Below are positions 25,244 through 33,493 of a DNA stretch of 64,000 nucleotides, one piece after another (positions within the stretch are counted from its first letter, which is position 1; each line of letters begins with the position of its first letter). A model generated the notes under the pieces. That model was not told where the DNA came from and did not search any database. It saw only the letters and a program-made list of their open reading frames with translations. The DNA is from Aliagarivorans marinus DSM 23064. Its GTDB lineage: Bacteria; Pseudomonadota; Gammaproteobacteria; Enterobacterales; Celerinatantimonadaceae. Made by a program: the position numbers and the translations under genes. The stretch spans positions 310,001 through 374,000 of the forward strand of contig NZ_AUBY01000008.1 in assembly GCF_000429485.1 (NCBI RefSeq), written 5' to 3'.

Positions 25244-26383
25244 ATGATTATCTCCTCGCCTAACGATTACCGAGCCGCTGCCAAAGCCAAGCTGCCACCA
25301 TTCTTGTTTCATTACATCGATGGCGGAGCCTACGCCGAGCAAACCCTGGCCAATAACACCGGCGATCTCAATCAAGTCGCACTGCGCCAGCGGGTGCTTA
25401 AAGATATGTCAGCGCTAAGCCTGAATACCGAGCTGTTCGGCGAGCAACTGGCTCTACCGGTGGCGCTTGCCCCAGTGGGACTCACCGGCATGTATGCCCG
25501 GCGCGGCGAGGTGCAAGCGGCGCAGGCAGCGGCAGAGTGTGGCGTTCCCTTCACCCTATCGACGGTCTCGGTCTGCCCGATTGAGGAGGTCGTTCCGGCG
25601 ATCAATCGGCCGATGTGGTTCCAGCTCTACGTGCTCAAAGACCGCGGCTTTATGCGCAACGTATTAGAGCGCGCCAAAGCGGCAGGGGTTACCACCTTGG
25701 TGTTTACCGTGGATATGCCGGTTCCCGGCGCCCGCTACCGGGATATGCACTCGGGCATGAGTGGGCCGAATGCGGCCATCAAGCGTGTCGCCCAAGCCAT
25801 GCTGCATCCAAGCTGGGCCTTGGATGTGGGCGTACTGGGTAAGCCCCACGACTTGGGAAATATCTCCCATTACCGGGGAGAGCCAACCAAACTCGAGGAC
25901 TATATCGGCTGGCTCGGCGCTAACTTCGATCCATCGATTAGCTGGCAGGATCTGGAGTGGATCCGTGAGTTTTGGGATGGTCCAATGGTTATCAAGGGCA
26001 TCCTCGATAGCGAGGACGCCAAGGATGCGGTGCGCTTCGGCGCCGATGGCATCGTGGTCTCCAACCATGGTGGCCGTCAGCTCGATGGCGTGCTCTCCAC
26101 AGCAAAGGTATTGCCTGCAATTGCCGACGCGGTCAGTGGCGAGCTGAAGATCCTGGTGGATTCGGGCGTACGCAGCGGCTTGGACGTGGTCAGGATGCTG
26201 GCGCTGGGCGCCGACTGTACTTTGATTGGTCGCTCCTTTGTCTATGCGCTGGCCGCGCAAGGCAAGGCGGGCGTGGCAAACTTGCTGGATCTGTATAAAA
26301 AAGAGATGCAGGTGGCGATGACGCTATGCGGCGCAAAAACCATTGCTGACCTGAGCCGCGACAGTTTGGTCGCCCCGGAATAA
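25244..26383 (+). CDS. lldD: FMN-dependent L-lactate dehydrogenase
   Basis: A 379-residue enzyme very close to E. coli LldD over its whole length ([70 protein letters not shown]). It oxidises L-lactate to pyruvate at the inner membrane, passing electrons to quinone. The catalytic histidine is in [11 protein letters not shown], and FMN-phosphate contacts are in [13 protein letters not shown] and [23 protein letters not shown] precedes the ATG. lldP and lldR are not next to it; a divergent LysR gene is. E. coli LldD is 396 residues; the shorter C-terminus is normal for many homologues. Confidence 0.95.
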   Translation: MIISSPNDYRAAAKAKLPPFLFHYIDGGAYAEQTLANNTGDLNQVALRQRVLKDMSALSLNTELFGEQLALPVALAPVGLTGMYARRGEVQAAQAAAECGVPFTLSTVSVCPIEEVVPAINRPMWFQLYVLKDRGFMRNVLERAKAAGVTTLVFTVDMPVPGARYRDMHSGMSGPNAAIKRVAQAMLHPSWALDVGVLGKPHDLGNISHYRGEPTKLEDYIGWLGANFDPSISWQDLEWIREFWDGPMVIKGILDSEDAKDAVRFGADGIVVSNHGGRQLDGVLSTAKVLPAIADAVSGELKILVDSGVRSGLDVVRMLALGADCTLIGRSFVYALAAQGKAGVANLLDLYKKEMQVAMTLCGAKTIADLSRDSLVAPE

Positions 26384-26416
26384 GCACCGAAGCGTGTGCA
26401 TCACAGCCCAGCTCGG

Positions 26417-27028
26417 TTATCCAAGGCGCGAGTAATCAATCCGACGGTCTTGGTAGAAGAACTCGCGGTCGCGCTCGTTAATCTCGCGCAGTACCTTGCA
26501 GGGGTTGCCCACCGCCACCACATTGGCCGGAACATCCTTGGTGACGATGCTACCCGCACCAATCACGCTGTTCTCGCCGATGCTAATGCCGGGCAACACT
26601 ACCACGCCAGCACCCAACCACACATTGTTACCGATGTTCACCGGCAGGTTGAACTGGGCTACGCGCTTGCGCAGCGCAGGGTCGACCGGGTGACCAGCAG
26701 TAGCGATGGTGACGTTCGGCCCAATCATTACATGATCGCCGATGTAGATATGGGTATCGTCCACCAGCGTCAGGTTGAAGTTGGCGTAGACACTCTTGCC
26801 CAAGTGGGTATTAACGCCCCAATTAGCCCGCAATGGCGGCTCGATATAGCAATGCTCCCCCACCTCTGCGAACAGTTTCTGCATCAAGGCTTGGCGTTTA
26901 TCACCCTCACTCGGGCGAGTCTGGTTGAAATCGTAGAGCACCTCTAAACAACGGGTCTGCTCGGCAAGCAGCGCTTCGTCGTCGCACAGGTATACATCTT
27001 GGTTGTGCAAAATCGCTTTCGGGTCCAT
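26417..27028 (-). CDS. Maltose/galactoside O-acetyltransferase-type sugar acetyltransferase
   Basis: A 203-residue hexapeptide acetyltransferase of the Maa/LacA/NodL group. An N-terminal helical domain (about 1-55, CLEVLYDFNQTRPSEGDKRQ) leads into the left-handed beta-helix. Motifs include ANWGVNTHLGKSVYANFNLT, the active-site region IGPNVTIATAGHPVDP (catalytic His in AGHP), IGNNVWLGAGVVVLPGISIG and AVGNPCKVLREI. ATG 27028 is preferred because the family begins close to it. It acetylates the 6-OH of sugars such as maltose, glucose or galactosides. It is convergent with lldD, 33 bases away. Confidence 0.88.
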   Translation of the reverse strand: MDPKAILHNQDVYLCDDEALLAEQTRCLEVLYDFNQTRPSEGDKRQALMQKLFAEVGEHCYIEPPLRANWGVNTHLGKSVYANFNLTLVDDTHIYIGDHVMIGPNVTIATAGHPVDPALRKRVAQFNLPVNIGNNVWLGAGVVVLPGISIGENSVIGAGSIVTKDVPANVVAVGNPCKVLREINERDREFFYQDRRIDYSRLG

Positions 27029-27181
27029 AGAGTGGCCTGATAGGAGTAAGGTTTGTGATTGGCGCATGGTACAACAACGCGGGGACCTTCACTGTTTACC
27101 TAAGCAGCAAGTAAGCTTGAACACTTGGTTTTATGAACAAGCTCACGTAAGTTTGAAAGTCGCCTACTAGTTATACAAGCA

Positions 27182-27601
27182 CTAGTCGCAGGGCTGAGAT
27201 TGTGGCCCAGATGTTGGTGGCTTGGATGTTGCTGGCCTGAGGTTTTGCTGCAACGCGCGCAGCGATGTTTCTGGAATCAATTCGAGGTAAGGAATCTGCG
27301 GCTCGGTTTGGGTGCGATACCCCACTAAGGTATCCCAATCAGATTTAGCCGCACGCAAGAACAACAAGTCTCGGTCGAGCTGGTCGAGATCGGTGATGTA
27401 CTCGCTAACATGGCTGCAATCGAACACCTGCTGGACTAGCTGGGTTGCCGGGATATCAAACTCGCTTAAGTGGCGATAATCGCCCCAGTTGGGGCACTCG
27501 ACGGTTATAGCCAGTTCATCACCCGTGACAAAAAATGAAAAAAGTAATAGAAGTGCACACATTCGAGATGCTGCGCGATCTCTACGCTTTGAAACTATCA
27601 C
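27182..27601 (-). CDS. Hypothetical exported protein
   Basis: A 139-residue protein beginning at GTG 27601 (AGGAG ten bases upstream). Residues 1-27 form a long signal peptide with a basic start and a hydrophobic core (MCALLLLFSFFVTG). The mature region is acidic and has three cysteines (VECPNW, DCSHVS, C-terminal PCD) and a low-complexity Pro/Ser/Thr tail (TSKPPTSGPQSQPCD). I recognise no family. It is upstream of no gene on its strand closer than 150 bases. Confidence 0.6.
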   Translation of the reverse strand: MIVSKRRDRAASRMCALLLLFSFFVTGDELAITVECPNWGDYRHLSEFDIPATQLVQQVFDCSHVSEYITDLDQLDRDLLFLRAAKSDWDTLVGYRTQTEPQIPYLELIPETSLRALQQNLRPATSKPPTSGPQSQPCD

Positions 27602-27678
27602 TTTTCACACTCTCCTAAAGCCATCATCGCCCGCCACCCCGCTAGCCCCAGCAGTGGACAGCTCAACGCGCCTCGTTG

Positions 27679-28032
27679 CTATTGTCTATTGTATGAGCCC
27701 TGACGATGAAAGGGGAACTCGCCTTTAATACAGCGAGTTAGCATCTCTCCTTCCATCCAGTCTTTGCCTTCGCTTGGGTACACGCCTTGGCGCTCATGGA
27801 TTTTCGCCACATCGTATAACACTCGACCAATGTCCTTCAGAATAACGGACTCTAGTTCAGTGGCACTGGCTCTTCGATTCTGGTCAACGACCGCATAATC
27901 TAAATCTCTCCCCTGTCGAAGGTCTTCGTACATGCGACCTGTAGCAAATCTAAGCTTCTGACAGTGGACATCTGCGGCTTGCACATTACTAGACAGACAT
28001 AAGAAAATGGCCAGCCCTGCTAAGTATTTCAT
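27679..28032 (-). CDS. Hypothetical exported protein
   Basis: A 117-residue protein with a good signal peptide (MKYLAGLAIFLCLSSNVQAA, cleavage after VQA) and ribosome binding site AAGGAAA. The mature part is helical and charged, with two cysteines (DVHCQKL, LTRCIKG) that could form one disulfide. Family and function are not recognised. It is 74 bases downstream of another small exported-protein gene on the same strand, so the two may be co-transcribed. Confidence 0.65.
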   Translation of the reverse strand: MKYLAGLAIFLCLSSNVQAADVHCQKLRFATGRMYEDLRQGRDLDYAVVDQNRRASATELESVILKDIGRVLYDVAKIHERQGVYPSEGKDWMEGEMLTRCIKGEFPFHRQGSYNRQ

Positions 28033-28106
28033 TTTAAACTTTCCTTTGATTCCCGAAAAAGTAAGGAGAGCCGCTCGTCTAAGCGCTTCCCCATCAAGCC
28101 ACCGTG

Positions 28107-28313
28107 CTACTCAGACCAAGTCCGGCTCACGGTGCAGCCATTGCTTTTCCAGGCTCGCTTGCAGTCGGCTTTTGCCAGGTTGTCTGCGGTACTGCGTTTT
28201 GCTTTGCACACAAGAAACGTAACGCCTCTATCGTTAATGTACTCCACACATACATCCGCCATTGCAGAGCTGGACATTAGCGCAACCAACATAACCAACA
28301 TCTTTGATTTCAT
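28107..28313 (-). CDS. Small exported cysteine-containing protein
   Basis: A 68-residue protein with a signal peptide (MKSKMLVMLVALMSSSAMAD). The 48-residue mature peptide has four cysteines (DVCVEY, FLVCKAK, ADCKRAWK, NGCTVSR), enough for two disulfides, and is basic. AAGGGTTAGAA precedes the ATG. The family is not recognised. It lies 153 bases downstream of one of four copies of the GGGACATTTGTACTATT element and is read in the same direction. Confidence 0.65.
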   Translation of the reverse strand: MKSKMLVMLVALMSSSAMADVCVEYINDRGVTFLVCKAKRSTADNLAKADCKRAWKSNGCTVSRTWSE

Positions 28314-28465
28314 TTCTAACCCTTATCTATCCGAGAAAACAATCGAGTCGCCCACCGACAGAGCGAACATCGAAACAACTGAAACAAGAGAAAACAGCAG
28401 TAGCCTGACGTCACAGGCCACTGATTGACTTCGCGGACAGGTTAGGTGAGGAGAGCCAAAGGACC

Positions 28466-28482
28466 AATAGTACAAATGTCCC
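28466..28482 (-). promoter_or_regulatory. GGGACATTTGTACTATT element, copy 1
   Basis: On the minus strand the 17 bases GGGACATTTGTACTATT lie upstream of, and in the same direction as, the small exported-protein gene starting at 28313. Exact or near-exact copies lie at 42134, 42230 and 49906. A core dyad ACA-TT-TGT suggests a dimeric protein site, and TACTAT could be a -10 element; neither role is proven. Confidence 0.5.
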
Positions 28483-28500
28483 ATACTCGAAATTGATGAT

Positions 28501-28535
28501 ATACCCGAACAAGCATCTTGAGGTTGCTCGGGTAT
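28501..28535. terminator. Imperfect 12-bp hairpin downstream of GH31
   Basis: ATACCCGAACAA (28501-28512) pairs with TTGCTCGGGTAT (28524-28535) at eleven of twelve positions with an eleven-base loop. A second hairpin (TGCGCCC-ATAA-GGGCGCA) stands next to it at 28543-28560. Together they probably end the GH31 transcript. Confidence 0.5.
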
Positions 28536-28542
28536 AATTGGC

Positions 28543-28560
28543 TGCGCCCATAAGGGCGCA
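28543..28560 (-). terminator. Hairpin 20 bases after the GH31 stop
   Basis: TGCGCCC and GGGCGCA form a perfect seven-base GC-rich stem with the loop ATAA. On the minus strand it is followed by GCCAATTATACC, a weak T-tract. Confidence 0.5.
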
Positions 28561-28578
28561 TCAAACAGCAACTAGCGC

Positions 28579-31266
28579 TTAGCTGGAGGGAAAATCAATT
28601 GAAATGGGCTCTCCGTTGTACTCAATAGTTCGCTCACGACTTACCCCGTCAGCTATCAGCCTCAGTACAAATGTTCTCGTCGAGAGCATGCCCGGAAACT
28701 CGCCGTGGCGAATCGAAACATCCAAACGCTGCAATTCCTCAGTCCAAGTGAACGCTATCTCACTAAACGCTCCTTGCTCATAGCGGTAGCTATCGCCTTC
28801 ATCCTCATAGAGTACGAAGCTACCGTCAGCGCCGGCATAAATCTCAATCTCTAAGGGGTCACAGGGCTTTTCATTGTGATACTGCACGTCTGGGCCACAT
28901 GGAATGATACTGCCAGCTCTTAGATAAAGAGGGATTTGATCAATCGGGGTAGCAGCCGTGATTCGTTGCCCTCCAGCAAACACTTGCTTGCTCCAGTAAT
29001 CTATCCAGTCGCAACCAGACGGCAAGATGAGCTCCCGCTTCGCGGCCGCGAGCGCAGTTGGTTCAAATTGCTGTCCCGGATGTGCCCAGCTCAAGCTGAC
29101 CTTTGATGAGCCTCGCCAGTGCGCATATTCCAGTTCAATCCGATACTCTTGTCCTGCCTCCAGTAGGCTCTCAACCTTGATATTTCTGGCAGCGCTAACC
29201 TGCCACTGGTCGATCACACTCTGATCATTGATGCGCATTACTACGCCGTCGTTGGCATGGACCAACCACTGATGTATCCCGCTATGCTCAGGGACTATCG
29301 TGGCCTGCCAACGCACAGAGTAACCCGCCAATGGCAGTCCTGCTGGCGGCCCTCCAGCCCAGTTCCCATCTAGCTCGCTAACCCGCTGAGTCGCAACATG
29401 TCGACTTAACGCATCGTCACTGAACAGGCTTTGCTGCCACTGAGCTTGAACCAACTCATGCTGCTGAGTCTGCTGATGAAACATGGCTTGAGTAACCGGG
29501 CATACCAAAAACTCACGGCCAAACAGGTACTGATCGCTTACATCATGCAGCAGCGGCTGCTCGGGAAAGTCGAAAGCAAGTAGGCGCATGATGCTGCGAT
29601 GTTGTCGGGTGACCTGCCAGGCCAAAGAGTAGATATAGGGGAGCAGGCGGTAACGCAGTTTATCGAACTTCAACAAGCTGTCGAAGGCCCAGTCACCAGG
29701 CTCACCAAACTGGTAAATTTCACGCGGCGTGTTCGCGCCATGGGAGCGAAACAACGGGCAAAAGGTACCGAACTGGAACCAACGAACATAAAGTTCTTTG
29801 TAGGCATCATCATCCACACCCTCCGGATAGCTGGCCCCAAACCCCGTGGTAAAGAAACCGCCAATATCGGTTGTCCAGTAGGGTAACCCTGTGGCACATA
29901 AGTTCAGCCCGGCTGCAATTTGCTGATGCAGCACCTGCCAACTAGCACTAATGTCTCCTGACCAGCATGCGGCCGCATAGCGCTGCTGACCTAAAAAGCT
30001 GGAGCGACTAAGCGTGAACACGCGCTTTTCCTCCCCCAGCGCGCGCTGCTTTTGGTAGACCCCGCCAGTCGTCACCAACGAGTAGGCATTGAGCACGCGT
30101 CGCCAGCTACCTGCGGCAGTATCGCGTTGCGCCAAGCAAGCATCGACTCCATCCTGTGGGACTTGCGCGGATACAAACTCAGGCTCGGTGCCATCCATCC
30201 AGAAAGCATCGACACCAAGATCCCACAGCCCACATTGCAAGTGTTTCCAGTAGATCTCACGCGCCTCTGCACTGAAGGCATCGTAGATATGGCCTTGGGC
30301 CCAGTGCGGCGTCTCGAACAGATGACCAGCGTGCTTGAGCTCGTTAAACACTGCACTTCCTTCACCGACTACCGGCCAGATGGAGATCATCAGCTTATAG
30401 TTCAATTCGTGCAGGGTATCGATCATCGCCTGACCGTCACCAAACTGGGCAACGTCAAACTGCATCGCGCTCCAGCCTAGCTCGCCCCAGTACTTCCAGT
30501 CCTGGACCAGGTTATCGATAGGGATGTTCAGCTCTCGGTATTTTCGGGCGACAGCCACAATCTCTGCGGCATCGATGTAGCGCTCTCGAGACTGCCAATA
30601 GCCATAGGCCCAGCGCCCAAACAACGGAGCATGGCCAGTCAGCTGTTGATACCCGCTATGGATGGCATCAAAATCAGGTCCCCAGAGAACAAAGAAGTCG
30701 AGTTCACTGCCTGCATCCGCGGTAAAACTAAACCCGCCTTCGTCACTGTTAAACTCACTACGTGCAGGCGTATTCCAAAGCACCCCGAAGCCAGCAGTAG
30801 ACAACAACAGTGGCGCCGCGATCCCCTTATTGGACTGACAAATGACTTGGGTTTTCCCCCGCCAGTTTAGTACTCCATCGGGATACTGACCGAGACCGTA
30901 CAGCGCGCCCGGGGCTGCTTCATCAAACCGCTGACGCACAGTTAAACCATCGGATGTATTGGCTGCAGGAAATAGCTCAGTTCCCGTTAAGGTCAACAAG
31001 AGTTGGCTATCAGCATGTATTTGCCATGCGCCTGCCTTATCTAGCCGGCGGACCCTTAGCATATCGCTGCAAAGCGTATCATCGCCGCGTTGGCCAGCAT
31101 CAAAGTGGGGTAATTGAGGTAGCAATACCAACTCGGGTGTCGCCGCTACAGGATGTGTGGCAAGACAACAGCGCACGCGTAAAATGCGCGCAGAGAGCAG
31201 CGTAAACTGCCAGTGATATTCGCCCTGTGGACTTGCTTCAGAGTAAGTTAGCTGGGTCACGGTCAA
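28579..31266 (-). CDS. GH31 alpha-xylosidase-like enzyme with PA14 domain
   Basis: An 895-residue GH31 enzyme. The N-terminal beta-sandwich (about 1-215, RFDEAAPGALYGLGQYPDG) leads into the catalytic barrel with the nucleophile D358 in FWMDGTEPE and the acid/base D437 in CWSGDISASW. A PA14 module is inserted at about 605-735 (SGIHQWLVHANDGVVMRIND), the arrangement known from alpha-xylosidases acting on xyloglucan oligosaccharides. IPIDNLVQDWKYWGELGW is also typical of that group. No signal peptide is visible, so it probably acts on imported oligosaccharides, although family relatives are often exported. Alpha-glucosidase activity cannot be excluded. Confidence 0.86.
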   Translation of the reverse strand: MTVTQLTYSEASPQGEYHWQFTLLSARILRVRCCLATHPVAATPELVLLPQLPHFDAGQRGDDTLCSDMLRVRRLDKAGAWQIHADSQLLLTLTGTELFPAANTSDGLTVRQRFDEAAPGALYGLGQYPDGVLNWRGKTQVICQSNKGIAAPLLLSTAGFGVLWNTPARSEFNSDEGGFSFTADAGSELDFFVLWGPDFDAIHSGYQQLTGHAPLFGRWAYGYWQSRERYIDAAEIVAVARKYRELNIPIDNLVQDWKYWGELGWSAMQFDVAQFGDGQAMIDTLHELNYKLMISIWPVVGEGSAVFNELKHAGHLFETPHWAQGHIYDAFSAEAREIYWKHLQCGLWDLGVDAFWMDGTEPEFVSAQVPQDGVDACLAQRDTAAGSWRRVLNAYSLVTTGGVYQKQRALGEEKRVFTLSRSSFLGQQRYAAACWSGDISASWQVLHQQIAAGLNLCATGLPYWTTDIGGFFTTGFGASYPEGVDDDAYKELYVRWFQFGTFCPLFRSHGANTPREIYQFGEPGDWAFDSLLKFDKLRYRLLPYIYSLAWQVTRQHRSIMRLLAFDFPEQPLLHDVSDQYLFGREFLVCPVTQAMFHQQTQQHELVQAQWQQSLFSDDALSRHVATQRVSELDGNWAGGPPAGLPLAGYSVRWQATIVPEHSGIHQWLVHANDGVVMRINDQSVIDQWQVSAARNIKVESLLEAGQEYRIELEYAHWRGSSKVSLSWAHPGQQFEPTALAAAKRELILPSGCDWIDYWSKQVFAGGQRITAATPIDQIPLYLRAGSIIPCGPDVQYHNEKPCDPLEIEIYAGADGSFVLYEDEGDSYRYEQGAFSEIAFTWTEELQRLDVSIRHGEFPGMLSTRTFVLRLIADGVSRERTIEYNGEPISIDFPSS

Positions 31267-31432
31267 TCATCTTAGGAAGGGATACAACTGGGCGAACTAT
31301 AGCCCAAGGCTAGCGCTCAGGCCGAGGCCTGGCTAACAGTTTGAAATGCCAACTAGCGAGCAAAGCGTTAACTGATCAAGATACGACCTCCCGGCAGGTC
31401 GCTGGAGGCCGAATAGTCGAGCGAGGTCAGCG

Positions 31433-31900
31433 CTAATCGTTGTTAAGCTGCAGGTAGGCCTGATCAAAACCATGCAACACCACCGGCAGGCTCTGTTGCT
31501 GCTGGTCGTGGATGTAGGCGATACTCATCACCCGACCTTCGCGCATTTGTGACAGCAATTGTGCGTCGACCTTCACATTCAGCTCGCAGGTGCGTTCATC
31601 GCAGCCGGTGAGTGGCAGGTGCAGCGCCTTAAACTGATCAATCTTGATACCCACGCCTTTTTTCGCCTCGATGCCCGGGGCCAAGCGCAGCCGCAGCACG
31701 GCAAACTCTGGTAGCTGGATAAAGCTAATGCCGGCTATCACATCGGCCATATCACCGTCGCGTTTCATGATCAGCTGGGAGATGTTGCAGAGCTCGGCTT
31801 GGCAGTCGAGGGTCCAGGATTCAAAGTCCTGCTTGTTGGCGGCAAACACCTGGCCAACCATCAGCCCGGCGGTGAGCAACACGAATAACTTGTTGAGCAT
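31433..31900 (-). CDS. Invasion-associated locus B (IalB)-like exported protein
   Basis: A 155-residue protein with a signal peptide (MLNKLFVLLTAGLMVGQVFA). ATG 31900 is chosen since it begins the signal sequence and GGAACTG lies upstream. The mature part follows the IalB pattern: FESWTLDCQAELCNISQLIM at the start (W and Cys pair), VLRLRLAPGIEAKKGVGIKI in the middle and PLTGCDERTCELNVKVDAQL with the second Cys pair. The family was named from Bartonella, but it is widespread in non-pathogens and its biochemical role is unclear. It follows the nidogen-domain gene by 55 bases. Confidence 0.75.
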   Translation of the reverse strand: MLNKLFVLLTAGLMVGQVFAANKQDFESWTLDCQAELCNISQLIMKRDGDMADVIAGISFIQLPEFAVLRLRLAPGIEAKKGVGIKIDQFKALHLPLTGCDERTCELNVKVDAQLLSQMREGRVMSIAYIHDQQQQSLPVVLHGFDQAYLQLNND

Positions 31901-31955
31901 GGATTGCAGTTCCTTTGCCCAGCCCCGCCGCACGCGCCACGGGGCTGGTAATTGC

Positions 31956-33197
31956 TTAAGCCGCCAGTGGATGCGCAGGCTGATAAGGTTTAATACGCAC
32001 TTTTCGATTAGCGATGATAACAGCTAAAACCAATAATATCAGTAGCTTGGTATAGGGCTCGCTAACGTTGCCGGCGGGCACAAACTCGGTGACCGGGATC
32101 TGGCGCATGCTCACCATACCCGCATCGACAAAGCTTAAGCCGGTCACAAAGGCCTGCATATCTTCTGGGTCGAGCATGTTATCGATATCGATGCCTAAGA
32201 TACGAAACTCCGATACGCCGTCTTCGCCGAACAGATACTCAATGCCACCTTCTAAGATGTCAGTCATTACCCACTCACCGAACTCGTTCATCAGCCATAG
32301 CTCGAACAGGTTGTCGTCAAAGCCCTCTGGCAGAATCACCGACAGGAAGTTGGGGCCAGCGTCGACAAAGTAGTCGTAGCCCACTGCCACATCCGGGTCG
32401 ATAAACACGATTTGGTCGAGATCGACGTTAAAGTCGAACTCCCAACCACCGTCGACCACCACCGGCATTAGCGGGTTCTCAGGGGTAGCGCCCGGCAATG
32501 CTCCATCGCGGATAGCAAAGCGCCATACGCCATTGATCCCAGTGTTGGAGGTGTTAGTGAGATTGAGAATGTCTTCCGAGAAAGAACCGGGTAACGAGAA
32601 GAAGTCACTGCCATTGCCGGCATCGTAGCCTGCCTGGGCGGGAGTTCCGCCAAAGCCATTGCTACCGTCAGATGCATCACCGGTGGTCCAACTCAGGTTG
32701 TCATAGCGAAACTCAACGTCGAAGTTGCCCGCGCCAGTGTCACTGCGATCGATCAGCACTAACTGGAAGCTGTTAGTCTTGTCGCCATGATGATTGTAGT
32801 AACCCACTTGGTCCCAGGTAATCGCCACGCTGTTCTCATTGGGCGCACCCACATAGACTGCGCCACAGTCGCCACAGCGGGTATCCACATCGGCCCAGAA
32901 CGGCGCAATAATCGGCTGATTGGCCACCGGGAAGTGCTGGGGGGTGTAGCCGTTCAACGAACTGTTAAACGAGATATTGCCGTTATTGTTAACGAAGAAG
33001 CTATCGTAGCTATTGCCAAAGTAGTTGATCTCAAACGGCAGGTTTAAGCGGTTGGAAGAACCGTCATCATTGGGCTGCATAGCAAGTTCGCCATATCCCG
33101 CATCACCACCAAAACCCGACATCATCGCCGCTTGACCGACACTCAACGGCAGCGCAACCATCAGGCAAGCAGCGAGCAAACCAGAAGCTGTTTTCAT
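31956..33197 (-). CDS. Exported nidogen-like (NIDO) domain protein with PEP-CTERM-like anchor
   Basis: A 413-residue exported protein: signal peptide 1-23 (VGQA cleavage), a nidogen-like domain at about 40-230 (LPFEINYFGNSYDSFFVNNN, NGNISFNSSLNGYTP, PIIAPFWADVDTR, VAITWDQVGYYN), an uncharacterised acidic domain at 240-380, and a C-terminal tail VSEPYTKLLILLVLAVIIAN followed by RKVRIK. That tail has the layout of a PEP-CTERM exosortase signal (motif, hydrophobic helix, basic end), with SEP in place of PEP. The protein would be surface-exposed and perhaps adhesive. No exosortase gene is in the window. AAGGGAATTACACT precedes the ATG. Confidence 0.75.
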   Translation of the reverse strand: MKTASGLLAACLMVALPLSVGQAAMMSGFGGDAGYGELAMQPNDDGSSNRLNLPFEINYFGNSYDSFFVNNNGNISFNSSLNGYTPQHFPVANQPIIAPFWADVDTRCGDCGAVYVGAPNENSVAITWDQVGYYNHHGDKTNSFQLVLIDRSDTGAGNFDVEFRYDNLSWTTGDASDGSNGFGGTPAQAGYDAGNGSDFFSLPGSFSEDILNLTNTSNTGINGVWRFAIRDGALPGATPENPLMPVVVDGGWEFDFNVDLDQIVFIDPDVAVGYDYFVDAGPNFLSVILPEGFDDNLFELWLMNEFGEWVMTDILEGGIEYLFGEDGVSEFRILGIDIDNMLDPEDMQAFVTGLSFVDAGMVSMRQIPVTEFVPAGNVSEPYTKLLILLVLAVIIANRKVRIKPYQPAHPLAA

Positions 33198-33448
33198 AGT
33201 GTAATTCCCTTTATCAAAAAATTAACAAATATATTAATTAGAATTTTCAGGCACACGTAAGCAAGAACGAAACCAAGTTTTATATCGTTTATTTTCAATA
33301 TCTTAAGATCGGGTTAAGCCAGTTGTGTAATAAATCCTGACAGCCAATTATTGGCTTTTTGTTATTTATGTTAATTACCCGTTGCGGGGCTAAGCGCCGT
33401 GAATGCTTGCTTCGGCAGGCTAGCGCCTTTATCTATCGCACACAAAAA

Positions 33449-33477
33449 AGCCCCCGGAGGTTTTACCTGCGGGGGCT
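33449..33477 (-). terminator. Rho-independent terminator of the TonB receptor gene
   Basis: AGCCCCCG (33449-33456) pairs with CGGGGGCT (33470-33477), with a further AGGT/ACCT pairing inside. On the minus strand the stem is followed by a run of six T. It is about 15 bases past the receptor stop. The rest of 33198-33448 is AT-rich and holds the nidogen gene promoter region without a recognisable site. Confidence 0.85.
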
Positions 33478-33493
33478 GTTTCAGTTTGAGAGG

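Noticed and set aside
28132-28428. Plus-strand open frame opposite the small exported-protein gene
   Set aside because: It is the antisense of a gene with a good signal peptide and ribosome binding site and has no protein features of its own.
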